Source: Natronorubrum texcoconense (GTDB lineage: Archaea; Halobacteriota; Halobacteria; Halobacteriales; Natrialbaceae). From it: DNA of 64,000 nt. The notes under the pieces are model-generated. The model ran no database searches and was not told the origin of the DNA. It saw only the letters and a program-made list of their open reading frames with translations. The stretch is taken from positions 992,001 through 1,056,000 of the forward strand of contig NZ_FNFE01000001.1 of the NCBI RefSeq assembly GCF_900100335.1, given 5' to 3'. The position numbers were made by a program, and so were the translations under genes. Positions 17,016-28,155 of the stretch are shown here, in pieces. Position 1 is the first letter of the stretch, and every line of letters starts with the position of its first letter.

Positions 17016-18005
17016 GTGTCCCGATCGAGCCTCCTCCGTCGATTAGCTGTCGCCGCCTGCGCGATCGTCGCCATCGCGCTCGTGGCGGCGACCATCCGCT
17101 CGCCCCTCGAGACCGGCAGCGACGGCACGGGAGGTGGCAGCGGAGGCGGCGAGGGGGACGGCGTCGGCCAGCCGGCGCCGCCGGAGAGCGCCCCCGACGC
17201 GAGTGTGCCGGCGTTTCTCGAGTACCTGATCGTGCTGTTGCTCGTCGTCCTCGCGCTCGCGATCGTGTGGTATCTCCTCGCCCACCGACGCGAGGCGGTC
17301 AAACTGATCGCGATCGGTTTGGTCGTCCTCTTCGTCACGGCTGTGCTGGTGTACGCCGTGATGACCGTGTTGCCGTTCGTCGCGGGCGAGTTCGAACCGC
17401 CGGAGCAGTTCTCGGAGAGCGGGGAGGGAGGGGGCGGCGAGGGTGGCTCGTCCGGCTCCGAGGAGGACACCTCATTCTCTACCGGACCGATGTTCGTCCT
17501 CCTAGCGCTGCTCACGGCGATCTTCCTCGGCGGACTGTTCCTCTCTCGTGAGTCCGGCGGGGCCGAAGACCGACGGTCGGGCTCCGATCTCGCGGACGAC
17601 GACTCGCGGGTCGACGGGGAGACGACCGCTGCCGTCGGGACGGCCGCGGGCGCGGCGGCCGACCGACTCGAGGACACAGACGAGTTCGACAACGCCGTCT
17701 ACCGCGCCTGGCGGGAGATGACCCAGCCGCTCGAGGTCGATCGACCCGACTCGAGCACGCCGCGGGAGTTCGCCCGCGCCGCGACCGACGCCGGAATGGA
17801 CCGTACCGACGTCGACGAACTCACGCGGTTGTTCGAGGACGTCCGGTACGGCGACGCGCCGACCACGCCCGAGCGGGAGGCCCGGGCGATCGAGGTGCTC
17901 CGCCGGATCGAATCCGAGTACGCCGACCCGGATTCGGACTCGAACGACGGCCGAATCGATCCGCACCCCGTCGAGGAGCATCGATCCCGGGGTGAGAATC
18001 GGTGA
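17016..18005 (+). CDS. DUF4129 domain membrane protein
   Basis: The 329-aa protein begins at a GTG and has four membrane helices (AVAACAIVAIALVAATI; EYLIVLLLVVLALAIVWYLL; IAIGLVVLFVTAVLVYAVM; FVLLALLTAIFLGGLFL). A cytoplasmic C-terminal DUF4129 domain follows (NAVYRAWREMTQ, STPREFARAATDAG, LTRLFEDVRYG). Such proteins occur beside DUF58 genes and often transglutaminase or MoxR genes. Its TGA overlaps the next GTG, so it is coupled to the DUF58 gene. Role is presumed to be cell-envelope protein assembly or surface maintenance, inferred from neighbours only. Confidence 0.82.
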   Translation: MSRSSLLRRLAVAACAIVAIALVAATIRSPLETGSDGTGGGSGGGEGDGVGQPAPPESAPDASVPAFLEYLIVLLLVVLALAIVWYLLAHRREAVKLIAIGLVVLFVTAVLVYAVMTVLPFVAGEFEPPEQFSESGEGGGGEGGSSGSEEDTSFSTGPMFVLLALLTAIFLGGLFLSRESGGAEDRRSGSDLADDDSRVDGETTAAVGTAAGAAADRLEDTDEFDNAVYRAWREMTQPLEVDRPDSSTPREFARAATDAGMDRTDVDELTRLFEDVRYGDAPTTPEREARAIEVLRRIESEYADPDSDSNDGRIDPHPVEEHRSRGENR

Positions 18006-20041
18006 ACACCGCTCGCATCGCGGTGCTGTTCGGGAGCGTCACGTTCCTCGCGGCGATCGGCACGGTCGTCGGAGTGTTCGATCTCGGGTTGACGAGCGAG
18101 ACCATCGTCTTCGTCGGACTCGTCGCGTTCGGTATCGGGCTCGTCGGACTCTCCCGCGCACACGGCGACCACCATCACGCTGGGACGCCCGACCCCGAAC
18201 AACGGACCGAGGTTCCGGTTCCCGGTCGATCGCTCACCGACGCAGTCGATGCGTTTCGCGGGATGAAGTCGAGCGTCGTCGTCGACAGCAACCGGCTCAC
18301 TGCCAAGATCAGGACGGCTGCAATCGTTGCACTGACGCGCTTCGAGGGGCTCTCCGACGAGGAGGCGGTTCGACGCGTCGAGGACGGCACGTGGACCGAC
18401 GACCGAACGGCGGCGGCATTCCTCTCGGAGTCCGAAGAGCTTCCATCGCGGTCGATCCGTCGACGACTGGCGGCCGTCGTTAACCGGTCCGACGAAACCA
18501 GGTACCAGACCGGTATCCGACACGCGGTCGCCGCGGTCGTCGCCGTCAGCACCGAGCCGTTCGCCGACGAGGGCGACGGTTCGGGTGACGAATCCGATCG
18601 GTCGGCTGCCGAATTCAGTCGCCCCATCGACGACCGTAACCGATCGTCACTGTCCACGTACGGCCGCTCGTCCGTCTCGCACGCTCGGTCGCGGTCGAAC
18701 CGCCGAACGACGACCGACCCCGTCGAGGACGTTACAGCCCGTCGTCCTCGCCCGACCGGACACTGGTCCGGCGTCGGTGCCATCGCGCTCCTCGCCGTCG
18801 GTATCGGTGCCATCGCCGAATCCCCGGCCGTCGTCCTCGCCGGGGTCGTCGGCGTCGGCTACGCCGGCTTCGCCCACGCCACCGAGCCGCCGGCGCTCGA
18901 CATCTCCCTCGAGCGAACGGTCAGCGACGACGATCCGGAGCCCGGCGACGACCTCGAGGTCACCCTGACGATCACGAACGAGAGCGGCGCGTTCGTCCCC
19001 GACCTGCGACTCGTCGACGGCGTCCCCCCGGGAATGGCGGTCACTGAGGGGACGAGTCGCCTCGGAACCGCGCTGCGACCGGGGGAGTCGGTGACGCTCG
19101 AGTACGCCGTGACAGCCCGCCGAGGGAGCCACGCGTTCGATCCCGCACTCGTGCTCACCCGCGATCTGTCGCGGTCGACGGAACGCGAGCAGTTCGTCGG
19201 CGCCGAGACGACGGTCGTCTGCGAGCCATCGATGCGTCCGCTCGCGTCGGCGGTGCCGCTCCGAGACGCGACGGCGGCCTACGCCGGCCGAATTCGGACC
19301 GCAGAGGGCGGTTCCGGAACGACGATTCACTCCGTTCGAGAGTACCGAAAGAGCGATCCGCTCAACCGGATCGACTGGAATCGCCGCGCCAAGACGGGCG
19401 ACCTCGCGACCCTCGAGTTCCACGAGGAGCGGGCGGCTCGCGTTGTCGTGCTGGTCGACGCGCGACTGGCCGCCTATTGCGCGCCGCGGCCCGATGCGGC
19501 CCACGCCGTCGATCGGTCGGTCGACGCCGCGGGACGGATCGGCGCGTCGCTGCTCGCGACGGGCGAAGCGGTCGGTCTCGCGGCTATCGGGCCGGTCAGT
19601 CGCGACGCAACTGGACGGTCGTCGGGCGATCCGTGCTGGCTCGCGCCGGGATCGGGACGCCACCACGAGGTGCAGTTTCGGGAGTCCCTCGCAACCCATC
19701 CCCAGTTCGCAACGCTCCCGCCGGACGGTAACTGCCATTGGCGCCGACAGCTGCGGACGATTCGCCGGCAGCTCTCCGGCGACAGTCAGGTCGTCTTCCT
19801 GACGCCGCTGTGTGACAACGCGTCCGTCGAGATCGCCCGACAGCTCGAGGCCCACGGCCATCCGGTGACCGTCGTGAGCCCGGATCCGACGGCCGATCGG
19901 ACGGCCGGACAGCAGCTGTCGCGGGTCGCCCATCGGGTCCGAGCGATAGATCTCCAGCGAGCGGGGATTCCGGTCGTCGATTGGCCCGACGAGGAGTCGT
20001 TGGACACCGTGTTCGCACGCCACGCGGGTGGTCGTCGATGA
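18002..20041 (+). CDS. fused DUF7269-like / DUF58 membrane protein
   Basis: The 679-aa product starts at GTG 18002. The first ~190 residues have two helices (ARIAVLFGSVTFLAAIGTVV, TIVFVGLVAFGIGLVGL) and a helical soluble part that looks like the small separate protein usually lying between DUF4129 and DUF58 genes. Residues ~255 on are a typical DUF58 protein: two helices, a beta-rich CARDB-like segment (LEVTLTITNESGAFVPDL), and the DUF58 core (SVREYRKSDPLNRIDWNRRA) with a VWA-like end (VVVLVDARLAAY, QVVFLTPLCD). No stop separates the halves, so this is a fusion. No moxR gene is nearby. Confidence 0.8.
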   Translation: MNTARIAVLFGSVTFLAAIGTVVGVFDLGLTSETIVFVGLVAFGIGLVGLSRAHGDHHHAGTPDPEQRTEVPVPGRSLTDAVDAFRGMKSSVVVDSNRLTAKIRTAAIVALTRFEGLSDEEAVRRVEDGTWTDDRTAAAFLSESEELPSRSIRRRLAAVVNRSDETRYQTGIRHAVAAVVAVSTEPFADEGDGSGDESDRSAAEFSRPIDDRNRSSLSTYGRSSVSHARSRSNRRTTTDPVEDVTARRPRPTGHWSGVGAIALLAVGIGAIAESPAVVLAGVVGVGYAGFAHATEPPALDISLERTVSDDDPEPGDDLEVTLTITNESGAFVPDLRLVDGVPPGMAVTEGTSRLGTALRPGESVTLEYAVTARRGSHAFDPALVLTRDLSRSTEREQFVGAETTVVCEPSMRPLASAVPLRDATAAYAGRIRTAEGGSGTTIHSVREYRKSDPLNRIDWNRRAKTGDLATLEFHEERAARVVVLVDARLAAYCAPRPDAAHAVDRSVDAAGRIGASLLATGEAVGLAAIGPVSRDATGRSSGDPCWLAPGSGRHHEVQFRESLATHPQFATLPPDGNCHWRRQLRTIRRQLSGDSQVVFLTPLCDNASVEIARQLEAHGHPVTVVSPDPTADRTAGQQLSRVAHRVRAIDLQRAGIPVVDWPDEESLDTVFARHAGGRR

Positions 20042-20613
20042 CCGAGGACGGAGACGGCGGTGACCTCGGAGAAGGGGTCACCCGAAAGCCCACCGTCCTG
20101 CTGTGCATCGCCGCGGCCGTCGCCGCCTCAGTCAGCGTTCTCTCGACTGCCATCGGTCCGTCCAGTGCGGTCACGTTCGGTGCCGTCGGTGCGGTTATTT
20201 TCGCCGCCGGACTCGTCCGATCGCGCCAATCGGCGCTCGACGCCGGCGCGCTCGCTATCTTCGCCGGTATCGTCATCGGAGGCCTCGAGCAAACGGCGGT
20301 CGAACCGACCGTCGTCGGAACAATCGCCGTCGTCGTCGCGTGGGATCTCGGCCACAGCGCCGTCGCCCTCGGAGACCAACTCGGCCGCGAAGCGCAGACG
20401 CGCAGACTCGAGACGGTCCACGTCGTCTCGAGTCTCCTGATCGGGCTGTTCGCGGGGACGGTCGGCTACGCAGTTTACGTTGCGGGCGGCAGCCAGCCGG
20501 TCGCCGCGGCCGTGTTGCTGTTGCTCGCGGCGATCCTACTGATCGTCGGTCTCGGAAGACGACGTGGCCGGTCCGCCGTCGAGAGTCGATCGAGTCTCTC
20601 GCGAAACCGGTAA
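20038..20613 (+). CDS. multi-helix membrane protein of the DUF58 operon (DUF7519-like)
   Basis: The 191-aa protein has about six hydrophobic helices (TVLLCIAAAVAASVSVLS, AVTFGAVGAVIFAAGLV, ALAIFAGIVIGGL, VSSLLIGLFAGTVGYAVYVA, AAAVLLLLAAILLIVGL). The ATG overlaps the upstream stop (ATGA), so it ends the three-gene operon. From memory this place is filled by DUF7519 proteins in haloarchaea; I cannot verify the family here. Confidence 0.72.
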   Translation: MTEDGDGGDLGEGVTRKPTVLLCIAAAVAASVSVLSTAIGPSSAVTFGAVGAVIFAAGLVRSRQSALDAGALAIFAGIVIGGLEQTAVEPTVVGTIAVVVAWDLGHSAVALGDQLGREAQTRRLETVHVVSSLLIGLFAGTVGYAVYVAGGSQPVAAAVLLLLAAILLIVGLGRRRGRSAVESRSSLSRNR

Positions 20614-20644
20614 TCGCTCGAAAAGATAGTGTCCGGGTCGACGC

Positions 20645-21664
20645 TCAGATCTCCGCGTACTCGCCGACGTACTCGTCGTTGAGCTCCCACTCGCCGTCGC
20701 CGTTTTTGATCATGTACTCGCCGTAGTAGGGGACCCGGTTCGCGACGACGTCGCGGAACGCCTCGCGGATCTCGGGCTTGGTCATCTCGCCCATCGGCTT
20801 CAGATCGTCGTTGCGGTTGAGACAGCCCTTCAGGTAGCCTTCGTGGGTGACGCGGACCCGGTGGCAGTTCGCACAGAACGTGGCGTTCTCGACTGGGTCG
20901 ACGATTTCGACCATGCCGACACCGGGCGAATTCGGTGTGAGTTCGTCGATATCTTCCGCGTCGCTGCCACCGACCCAGTACCGTTTCCGGTCGTGCATCT
21001 CGCGGTGTTCGATCTCGATCGCCTGCTCGGCGAGCCAGTCGTGGACGCGCTGGATGTCGATATTCCACTCCGGTTTGCCGGTCAGTTCGGGCATGTACTC
21101 GATCAACTGCAGCTGGAGCCCCTCGTTTTCCGCGACGTGATCGACCATCTCCGGCACGTAGCCCGCGGTGTGCTCGAAGACGACCATGTTGAGCTTGACG
21201 GGGTCGAGGCCGGCCCCGAGGGCCGCATCGACGCCCTCGAGTACCTTGTCGTAGGCCCCGCTCTTGGTCACCGCCGCAAAGTCCTCCGGATCGAGCGCGT
21301 CCTGAGAGACGTTGACCCGCTCGAGACCGGCGTCGACGAGGCCCTCGGCGCGACCCGGGAGGAAGGTCCCGTTGGTCGTCAGCGAGACCTCCATCTGGTC
21401 CGGCGTTCGTCGGATAATCTCCTCGAGATCCTGTCGGAGCATCGGTTCGCCGCCGGTGAACTTGACCGCGTCGACGTCGAACTCGGCGGCGACCTCGAGG
21501 AAGCGAACGACGTCGTCGGTCGACATCTCGTCGTCCTGCGGATCCATCGGTCCGCGGGTATCGCCCAGCCCCTCGTTGTGACAGTAGACGCAGTCGAAGT
21601 TACACCGATCGGTGAGGGAAACCCGAACTCCGGTTACCTCCCGCCCGAACTCGTCGGTGAGCAT
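20645..21664 (-). CDS. moaA: GTP 3',8-cyclase MoaA
   Basis: The 339-aa radical SAM enzyme makes the first committed molybdopterin step from GTP. The N-terminal cluster motif is [17 protein letters not shown] (CX3CX2C), followed by [15 protein letters not shown]. The C-terminal second [4Fe-4S] site is built by [20 protein letters not shown]. The start [20 protein letters not shown] at 21664 fits MoaA; upstream in-frame codons are not conserved-looking. It converges on the DUF58 operon. Confidence 0.93.
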   Translation of the reverse strand: MLTDEFGREVTGVRVSLTDRCNFDCVYCHNEGLGDTRGPMDPQDDEMSTDDVVRFLEVAAEFDVDAVKFTGGEPMLRQDLEEIIRRTPDQMEVSLTTNGTFLPGRAEGLVDAGLERVNVSQDALDPEDFAAVTKSGAYDKVLEGVDAALGAGLDPVKLNMVVFEHTAGYVPEMVDHVAENEGLQLQLIEYMPELTGKPEWNIDIQRVHDWLAEQAIEIEHREMHDRKRYWVGGSDAEDIDELTPNSPGVGMVEIVDPVENATFCANCHRVRVTHEGYLKGCLNRNDDLKPMGEMTKPEIREAFRDVVANRVPYYGEYMIKNGDGEWELNDEYVGEYAEI

Positions 21665-21852
21665 ACCACCCGATTGCAGGCGGATCCGCTTAAGCACGCT
21701 GGGTGTTCCCACGGCCACGTAACCTATTTCGGTTTCATTAGTGACAGCCACCGATCTATTTCTCCGTCGCTTCTCGGTTCGGGGTCATCGTGGCGCAATC
21801 GGTCTCGGTTTCGGATCGATTACTATTTGGGATGGACGTGGTAGTGGCCGCC

Positions 21853-22518
21853 ATGAGTACGATCGCAGAGCTGACGATCCCAGCCGAGGAGTTCGCGCTC
21901 AGAGAGTCGCTCGAGACCACGGACTCCCTCGGTGTCGAGATCGAGCGCGTCGTCGCGTACGATCCCGACTACGTCATGCCGTACGTCTGGTTCGAGGGCG
22001 ACGAATCGACGCTCGAAACGCTCGACGCCGCGCTCGCCGACGATCCGAGCGTCGACGAGTACGAACTGCTTACCGACCTCGACGACGAACGGCTCTACCG
22101 GCTGAACTGGGTGGACGACGTCACCGTCATCATCCACCTGTTGACCGAGGAGCAAGCGACGATCCTGGACGCGAGCGTCGAGGGGACCCACTGGCGGTTC
22201 CGAGTGCTCTTTCCCGAACGCGACTCGCTCTCGAGCACGTACGACTTCGCGACCGAACACGGGCTCACCGTCGATATCCGGAAGATCCACCAGCTCGAGG
22301 ACGACAGACAGGGCCTCTACGGGCTGACCGACGCCCAGTACGAGACGCTGGTCGAAGCGCTCGATCGGGGCTACTACCAGATTCCTCGAGACATGGACAT
22401 GGAAACGCTCTCGGACGAGCTCGGCATCTCCCATCAGGCGCTCTCCGAGCGGCTCCGGCGCGCCCATCAGACGCTCGTCCAGGAGGCCATCGACGTCGGC
22501 ACCGACGACGAGCGGTGA
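21853..22518 (+). CDS. Bat-type HTH_10 transcriptional regulator (copy 1)
   Basis: The 221-aa protein has an N-terminal sensory half of the bacterioopsin-activator type (MSTIAELTIPAEEFALRES) and a C-terminal HTH_10 domain (LTDAQYETLVEALDRGYYQ, then LSDELGISHQALSERLRRAH). It shares the whole architecture and many residues with the protein at 46304, so they are paralogues. No PAS or GAF domain. Target genes are unknown; it stands alone between moaA and a small gene. Confidence 0.85.
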   Translation: MSTIAELTIPAEEFALRESLETTDSLGVEIERVVAYDPDYVMPYVWFEGDESTLETLDAALADDPSVDEYELLTDLDDERLYRLNWVDDVTVIIHLLTEEQATILDASVEGTHWRFRVLFPERDSLSSTYDFATEHGLTVDIRKIHQLEDDRQGLYGLTDAQYETLVEALDRGYYQIPRDMDMETLSDELGISHQALSERLRRAHQTLVQEAIDVGTDDER

Positions 22519-22614
22519 TCGCGTGATGCCGTCGCCTGGGCGGATTTCAATCGGTCGAGCGGGGCCGAAGCGGCCGGCGCAAGAACTACCCGACCGACCG
22601 TCGAACGCTACCGC

Positions 22615-22839
22615 ATGGACGAGGACATGCTCGAGGACCAGCGCCGCCTCGTGGAACTCATCGAAGCGGAGGGCTGGGACGTGACCGATCTCGAGATTTC
22701 GGCGTACGACAGCCCGTGGGCCGACGAGGACGATCCCGAGGCGACGGTGACGATCACGGCGCGAAAGCCGTACGAGAGCGACGAGGGTGATGGTAATTCG
22801 GGCGACGAAGACGACGAGAACCCCTTTCGGCTGAAGTAG
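22615..22839 (+). CDS. 74-aa acidic protein, unrecognised
   Basis: MDEDMLEDQRRLVELIEAEG and WDVTDLEISAYDSPWADEDD precede a beta-like stretch ATVTITARKPYES and a low-complexity acidic end. Composition and frame use are typical of real haloarchaeal small soluble proteins. No domain is recognised. It lies 96 nt after the HTH_10 gene on the same strand. Confidence 0.65.
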   Translation: MDEDMLEDQRRLVELIEAEGWDVTDLEISAYDSPWADEDDPEATVTITARKPYESDEGDGNSGDEDDENPFRLK

Positions 22840-22884
22840 ACGTGTACGGGACGGCTTCGTTCCGGGCGACCCTCACACTGTATT

Positions 22885-24216
<1,332 letters not shown>

Positions 24217-24217
<1 letters not shown>

Positions 24218-24540
24218 ATTGGATGAGGGAGTCGGCCAGCCATCGAGCGTGGTTTGTGTCCGTGTTGTCGGTTTCCTCCCGCGCCTGAAGTCGCTGGTTT
24301 CCGCCTTGCAGTCATTATAAAAGTCGGACGGCGTATCCGGTTTTTGGGCTGTTTGCCGGCCTCGGTGGTGGAAACACCGGTTCGGCGCGAAGCTCCGTAC
24401 AATTCATCTCGATCACGGTACTCGAACGCCGGTTACGAGGTTCCTTTTTTCGCCGTCGCCGGTCACCGGCCCCTCCATTTTCTCCGTTTCATTTCGATCA
24501 CTTCGAAAAAGGTGTTGCAGTTTCGTGAGCAGCGCCGGTA
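24217..24540. other. non-coding gap downstream of the element's left end
   Basis: No gene is supported here. A TATAAAA stretch occurs near 24311 without an obvious start codon at the right distance. Base composition is mixed. Confidence 0.4.
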
Positions 24541-24747
24541 ATGGATCAGGAGCCATCGACCGCTCGAGGGGACGGGGACGGCGGCCGTACGACCCGATCC
24601 CCCGAGTCGTCTTTCGCCGATAGTATCCTCGATGGCGAACGAAAGACCGTGACCGTCCTCGAGACGCCTGAGGAAGACGCCACGTTCGACGAACTCGATC
24701 TATCAATCTATCGATCGTTCGCACGTCAGTCTCTTCGCGACTCGTGA
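24541..24747 (+). CDS. 68-aa hypothetical protein, possibly a truncated gene
   Basis: MDQEPSTARGDGDGGRTTRS is followed by ADSILDGERKTVTVLETP, then FDELDLSIYRSFARQSLRDS. The second half looks like a helical domain but the protein ends abruptly. Codon use is haloarchaeal. I cannot name a family. It lies close to the tnpB element and may be the N-terminal stub of a longer lost gene. Confidence 0.4.
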   Translation: MDQEPSTARGDGDGGRTTRSPESSFADSILDGERKTVTVLETPEEDATFDELDLSIYRSFARQSLRDS

Positions 24748-24855
24748 GATGCACCGCGACGTATCCGGATGTCGAATCCCGAGCCGGAGGCGGTACCTCT
24801 CGAGTCTACGCAGTGCTCCCGTCCGTATCGAACGAAGAGCGGTTCGGCGTCGTGG

Positions 24856-26328
24856 TCACCCCTTGATGTTACACACGGGGAACGTCCGCGCCACCCTGTC
24901 GCCGATGCCGAGTTCGTCCGAGACGCGGACGACCTCGTCGACATCCTTGTAGACGCCCGGCGCCTCCTCGGCCACCGTCGCACCCGACTGCGCTTTGACG
25001 TAGATCTGATCCTGCTCCTCGAGGTCCTGCTGGACGTCGCCGCCCCAGAACTCGTCTTTGGCCTGCGTGCGGCTCATCAGCCGGCCCGCGCCGTGGGCCG
25101 TCGAGCCGAACGTGAGGTCCATCGAATTCTCGCCGCCCCGAAGGACGTAGCTGCCGGCACCCATGCTGCCGGGGATGATCACCGGCTGGCCGACGTCGCG
25201 GTAAGCCGCCGGAACCTCGGGGTGGCCCGCAGGGAAGGCCCGCGTCGCGCCCTTCCGGTGGACGTAGAGTTCCCGCTGGTCCCCGTCCTCGCCGACCGTG
25301 TGAGTCTCCTTCTTGGCGATGTTGTGCGCCACGTCGTACAGCAGGTCCATCTCCATCTCCTGCCACGAGCGGTCGAAGACCCGCTCGAAGACCTCCCGCG
25401 TGCGGTGCATGATCAGCTGGCGGTTGACCCACGCGAAGTTGATCGCCGCGTTCATCGCGCCGTAGTAGTCCTCGGCGAGCTGTGAGCCGGCCGGCGCGGC
25501 CGCCAGCTCCTTGTCCGGAAGCTGATCGAGGAGCCCCTGGTGTTGCTTCTCGATTTTGCGCAGGTAGTCGTTACACGTCTGGTGGCCCAGCCCGCGCGAG
25601 CCGCAGTGAATGAGGACGACGATCTGGTCTTCCTCGAGGCCGTACGCCTCCCCTACGTCGCCGTCGAAGACGTCGGTCACGCGCTGGACCTCGAGGAAGT
25701 GGTTCCCCGAGCCGAGCGAGCCGATCTGATTCTTCCCGCGATCTTTGGCCTTCTGGCTCACCTTGTCGGGATCTGCACCCTTGCGCATCCCCTCGTCCTC
25801 GCAATGCAGGAGGTCCTCTTCGACGGCGTGGCCGTTCTCGAGGGCCCAGTCCACCCCACGAGAAAGGATCTCGTCGACGGTGTCGATGCCGGCTTCGACG
25901 ATGCCGCCGCCGCCGAGACCCGACGGAACGTTGGCGAATAGCGAGTCGACGAGCTCCCGTTCGTTGCCCTGTAGCTCGTCGTAGGTCAGGTTCGTCCGCA
26001 TCATCCGGACGCCGCAATTGATGTCGTATCCGACCGCGCCCGGCGAAATACAACCGTTCTCGGCGTCGAGTGCGCCGACCCCGCCGACCGGGAAGCCGTA
26101 GCCCTGGTGGCCGTCGGGCATACAGATCGCGTAGTTGGTGATTCCGGGCAGGTGGGTCGTGTTTTTGATCTGCTCGAGCGTTTTGTCGTCCTGAATCTGC
26201 TCGAGGAGCGCTTCGCTCGCGAGCACTCGCGCAGGGACGCGCATGTCGCCCTCCCGCGGAATCTCCCAGACGTATTCACGCACTTTCTCGAGCGTGATGC
26301 CGTCGGCGTCGAACGTGGTGTTGCTCAT
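24856..26328 (-). CDS. rtcB: RtcB tRNA-splicing ligase
   Basis: The 490-aa RNA ligase joins 2',3'-cyclic phosphate to 5'-OH ends with GTP and Mn2+, completing tRNA exon ligation. Motifs: the metal Cys in YDINCGVRMMRTN, GSLGSGNHFLEVQRV, VLIHCGSRGLGHQTCND, MGAGSYVLRGGENS and STAHGAGRLMSRTQAK with the guanylated His. No intein. Its activator archease lies 1.8 kb away on the same strand (28156), separated by a lipoprotein and a DoxX protein. Confidence 0.96.
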   Translation of the reverse strand: MSNTTFDADGITLEKVREYVWEIPREGDMRVPARVLASEALLEQIQDDKTLEQIKNTTHLPGITNYAICMPDGHQGYGFPVGGVGALDAENGCISPGAVGYDINCGVRMMRTNLTYDELQGNERELVDSLFANVPSGLGGGGIVEAGIDTVDEILSRGVDWALENGHAVEEDLLHCEDEGMRKGADPDKVSQKAKDRGKNQIGSLGSGNHFLEVQRVTDVFDGDVGEAYGLEEDQIVVLIHCGSRGLGHQTCNDYLRKIEKQHQGLLDQLPDKELAAAPAGSQLAEDYYGAMNAAINFAWVNRQLIMHRTREVFERVFDRSWQEMEMDLLYDVAHNIAKKETHTVGEDGDQRELYVHRKGATRAFPAGHPEVPAAYRDVGQPVIIPGSMGAGSYVLRGGENSMDLTFGSTAHGAGRLMSRTQAKDEFWGGDVQQDLEEQDQIYVKAQSGATVAEEAPGVYKDVDEVVRVSDELGIGDRVARTFPVCNIKG

Positions 26329-26492
26329 ACGTACAACTGGACGCCGGACGGTGAAAGAAGTTCGTCTCTGCCGCCGCCGTCGCGAGTCGGAATCGCCGTC
26401 ACCGAACGTTCGAAACCGATCTCGTGCGGTCGATCGGTAACGGGGTTTGACCGCCCCGTCCGTATTTGGTCGTCCCTCGAGTTGGGAGGCGT

Positions 26493-26936
26493 ATGAAGCG
26501 ACGAACTGCGCTCGCGGCTGCGGGGACCGGCGGATTCGGCCTCGTCGCCGGCTGTCTCGGCCGGCTTCCGCTCGTCGGCTCGAGCGTGCAGACGGAGTTC
26601 GAACTCGTCGATCCCGAACTCGAGGTCGAGGACGATCCGGACGTGAGGGTCGAGGACGATACCGTCAGGGTTTCGGGAACGGTCGAGTACGCCTCGAGCG
26701 AGTGCGGCACGGTCGATCTGGCACACGTCGAGTACGAGGCCTCACAGGACCGACTGGACGTGCTCGTCGTCGCCGCGGACGACGGCGGCGGACTCCGCGG
26801 GTGTACGGACGATATCGTCCAGACGGGTTATCGTCTCGAGGCCGTGGTCGACGGACGGCTTCGCCGCGTCTCGGCGACCGAACATCACGCCTTCGGCGAC
26901 ACGTACTCGACGTCCGTCGACGGACTCGACCGGTGA
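26493..26936 (+). CDS. Tat lipoprotein, unrecognised
   Basis: The 147-aa protein starts MKRRTALAAAGTGGFGLVAGCLG, a twin-arginine signal ending in a lipobox Cys at residue 21. The mature part is beta-rich with a Cys pair (SSECGTVD, GLRGCTDD) that could form a disulfide outside the cell. No domain is recognised. It is transcribed toward the convergent DoxX gene. Confidence 0.75.
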   Translation: MKRRTALAAAGTGGFGLVAGCLGRLPLVGSSVQTEFELVDPELEVEDDPDVRVEDDTVRVSGTVEYASSECGTVDLAHVEYEASQDRLDVLVVAADDGGGLRGCTDDIVQTGYRLEAVVDGRLRRVSATEHHAFGDTYSTSVDGLDR

Positions 26937-26946
26937 GACGTGCGGG

Positions 26947-28041
26947 TCACTCGGTGCTGGTCGAGAGGGTCTCGACGCGCTCGTCGTCGATCCCGAGCCG
27001 CTCGAGGTGGCCGTCGGCGGCGTACGGACCGCCGCCCGTGATGAGCAAAACGGAGGCCATTCCGAACAGCGCGACGTGGGCGAGCACGGGATCGTCGGGG
27101 AGGGCAAACAGCGTGAGCGTGAAGATCGCGATCGCCGTCCCGGCGCTCGCTCGGGTGAACAGACCAGCGATCAACGCCAGCCCGAGGGCGACTTCGGCGA
27201 GGCCCGCGCCCAGGACCCACAGCTCGGGGCTGGCAGGAACGGTCGCGGTCAGATCGTAGCGATCGACGACCGCGAGCGCGAGTCCAGGTTGGAGGAGTTT
27301 CTGTGTCAGGCCGAGATAGATGAACGTCGATCCAAGACCGAGTCGGACGACCGTCGGGAGGTAGCGTCGGTAGTCGTCGACCCGCTCCTGTAGCGCTCGC
27401 GCGCGGTCGTACACCGGATCGACTCGGCCGTAGACGGTCCCCCGCGTCCCCGCGACCCGTTGGAGGACGTGATCTGCGCTCGGCCGGCCGCTCCCGATCA
27501 GCGCGATCGCGAGCAGGCCGCCGACGAACTCCAACTGTAGGAGGAGTATCGGCCAGATCGAGACGCCGACGAGATAGGCCGCGAGAGCGATCAGCGCGAC
27601 GACCCGCGTCGCAAGCCCGAACAGCAGGCAGAAGCCGAGCGCCACCTGCAGAATCCGCAGGTCGACCTCGAGTGCGGGACTGACGAAGTAGCCCGTGAAG
27701 CCGGCGCCGATCAGCGGGATCCCCAGTGAGATGCGCAACAGCCAGGGGACGTAGTCGGTGTACTCTCCCATCGCCGTCTGGAACGCGCCGAGGTCCCGCT
27801 GGAACGGCCGGAAGCGGAGATAGCCCGCGATGACGGCGACGACGGCGAGCGCGCCCGCTAACAGGGGCCCGACGACGAACGGGTCGGTGAGCGCGTCGTC
27901 GAAAAACGTCGCGACGTCGACGTCGCGTTCCTCGTCGACGACGTACTCCTCGTGTGCGGCGACCGTGCCAGTAGCGACGACTGCGAGAGAGGCGATACTC
28001 GCGGCGAGAAATCTCGAAACCAGGCGACGTCTCTGATCCAC
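26947..28041 (-). CDS. DoxX-family membrane protein
   Basis: The 364-aa protein opens with a signal-like helix (LAASIASLAVVATGTVAA) and an extracytoplasmic acidic segment. About eight further helices follow. DoxX-like repeats are seen twice, at WLLRISLGIPLIGAGFTGYF and VVRLGLGSTFIYLGLTQKLL, the second with a typical EVALGLALIAGLFTRASAGTA. DoxX proteins are linked to thiol/redox systems and terminal oxidases, but the role here is unknown. Confidence 0.78.
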   Translation of the reverse strand: MDQRRRLVSRFLAASIASLAVVATGTVAAHEEYVVDEERDVDVATFFDDALTDPFVVGPLLAGALAVVAVIAGYLRFRPFQRDLGAFQTAMGEYTDYVPWLLRISLGIPLIGAGFTGYFVSPALEVDLRILQVALGFCLLFGLATRVVALIALAAYLVGVSIWPILLLQLEFVGGLLAIALIGSGRPSADHVLQRVAGTRGTVYGRVDPVYDRARALQERVDDYRRYLPTVVRLGLGSTFIYLGLTQKLLQPGLALAVVDRYDLTATVPASPELWVLGAGLAEVALGLALIAGLFTRASAGTAIAIFTLTLFALPDDPVLAHVALFGMASVLLITGGGPYAADGHLERLGIDDERVETLSTSTE

Positions 28042-28155
28042 TCTCGAGCGTACCGTGGCGAGCGTGAAAACACGTCTGCCGTTCGGCCGTGCGTGCGAAT
28101 CGGCGTCCAGCTGCGTTGGGCGTCCAGCCGCGGATGGGTGCGAAGACCTGGAAGG

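Noticed and set aside
24856-26328. Intein in RtcB
   Set aside because: The 490-aa length and continuous motifs show no insertion.
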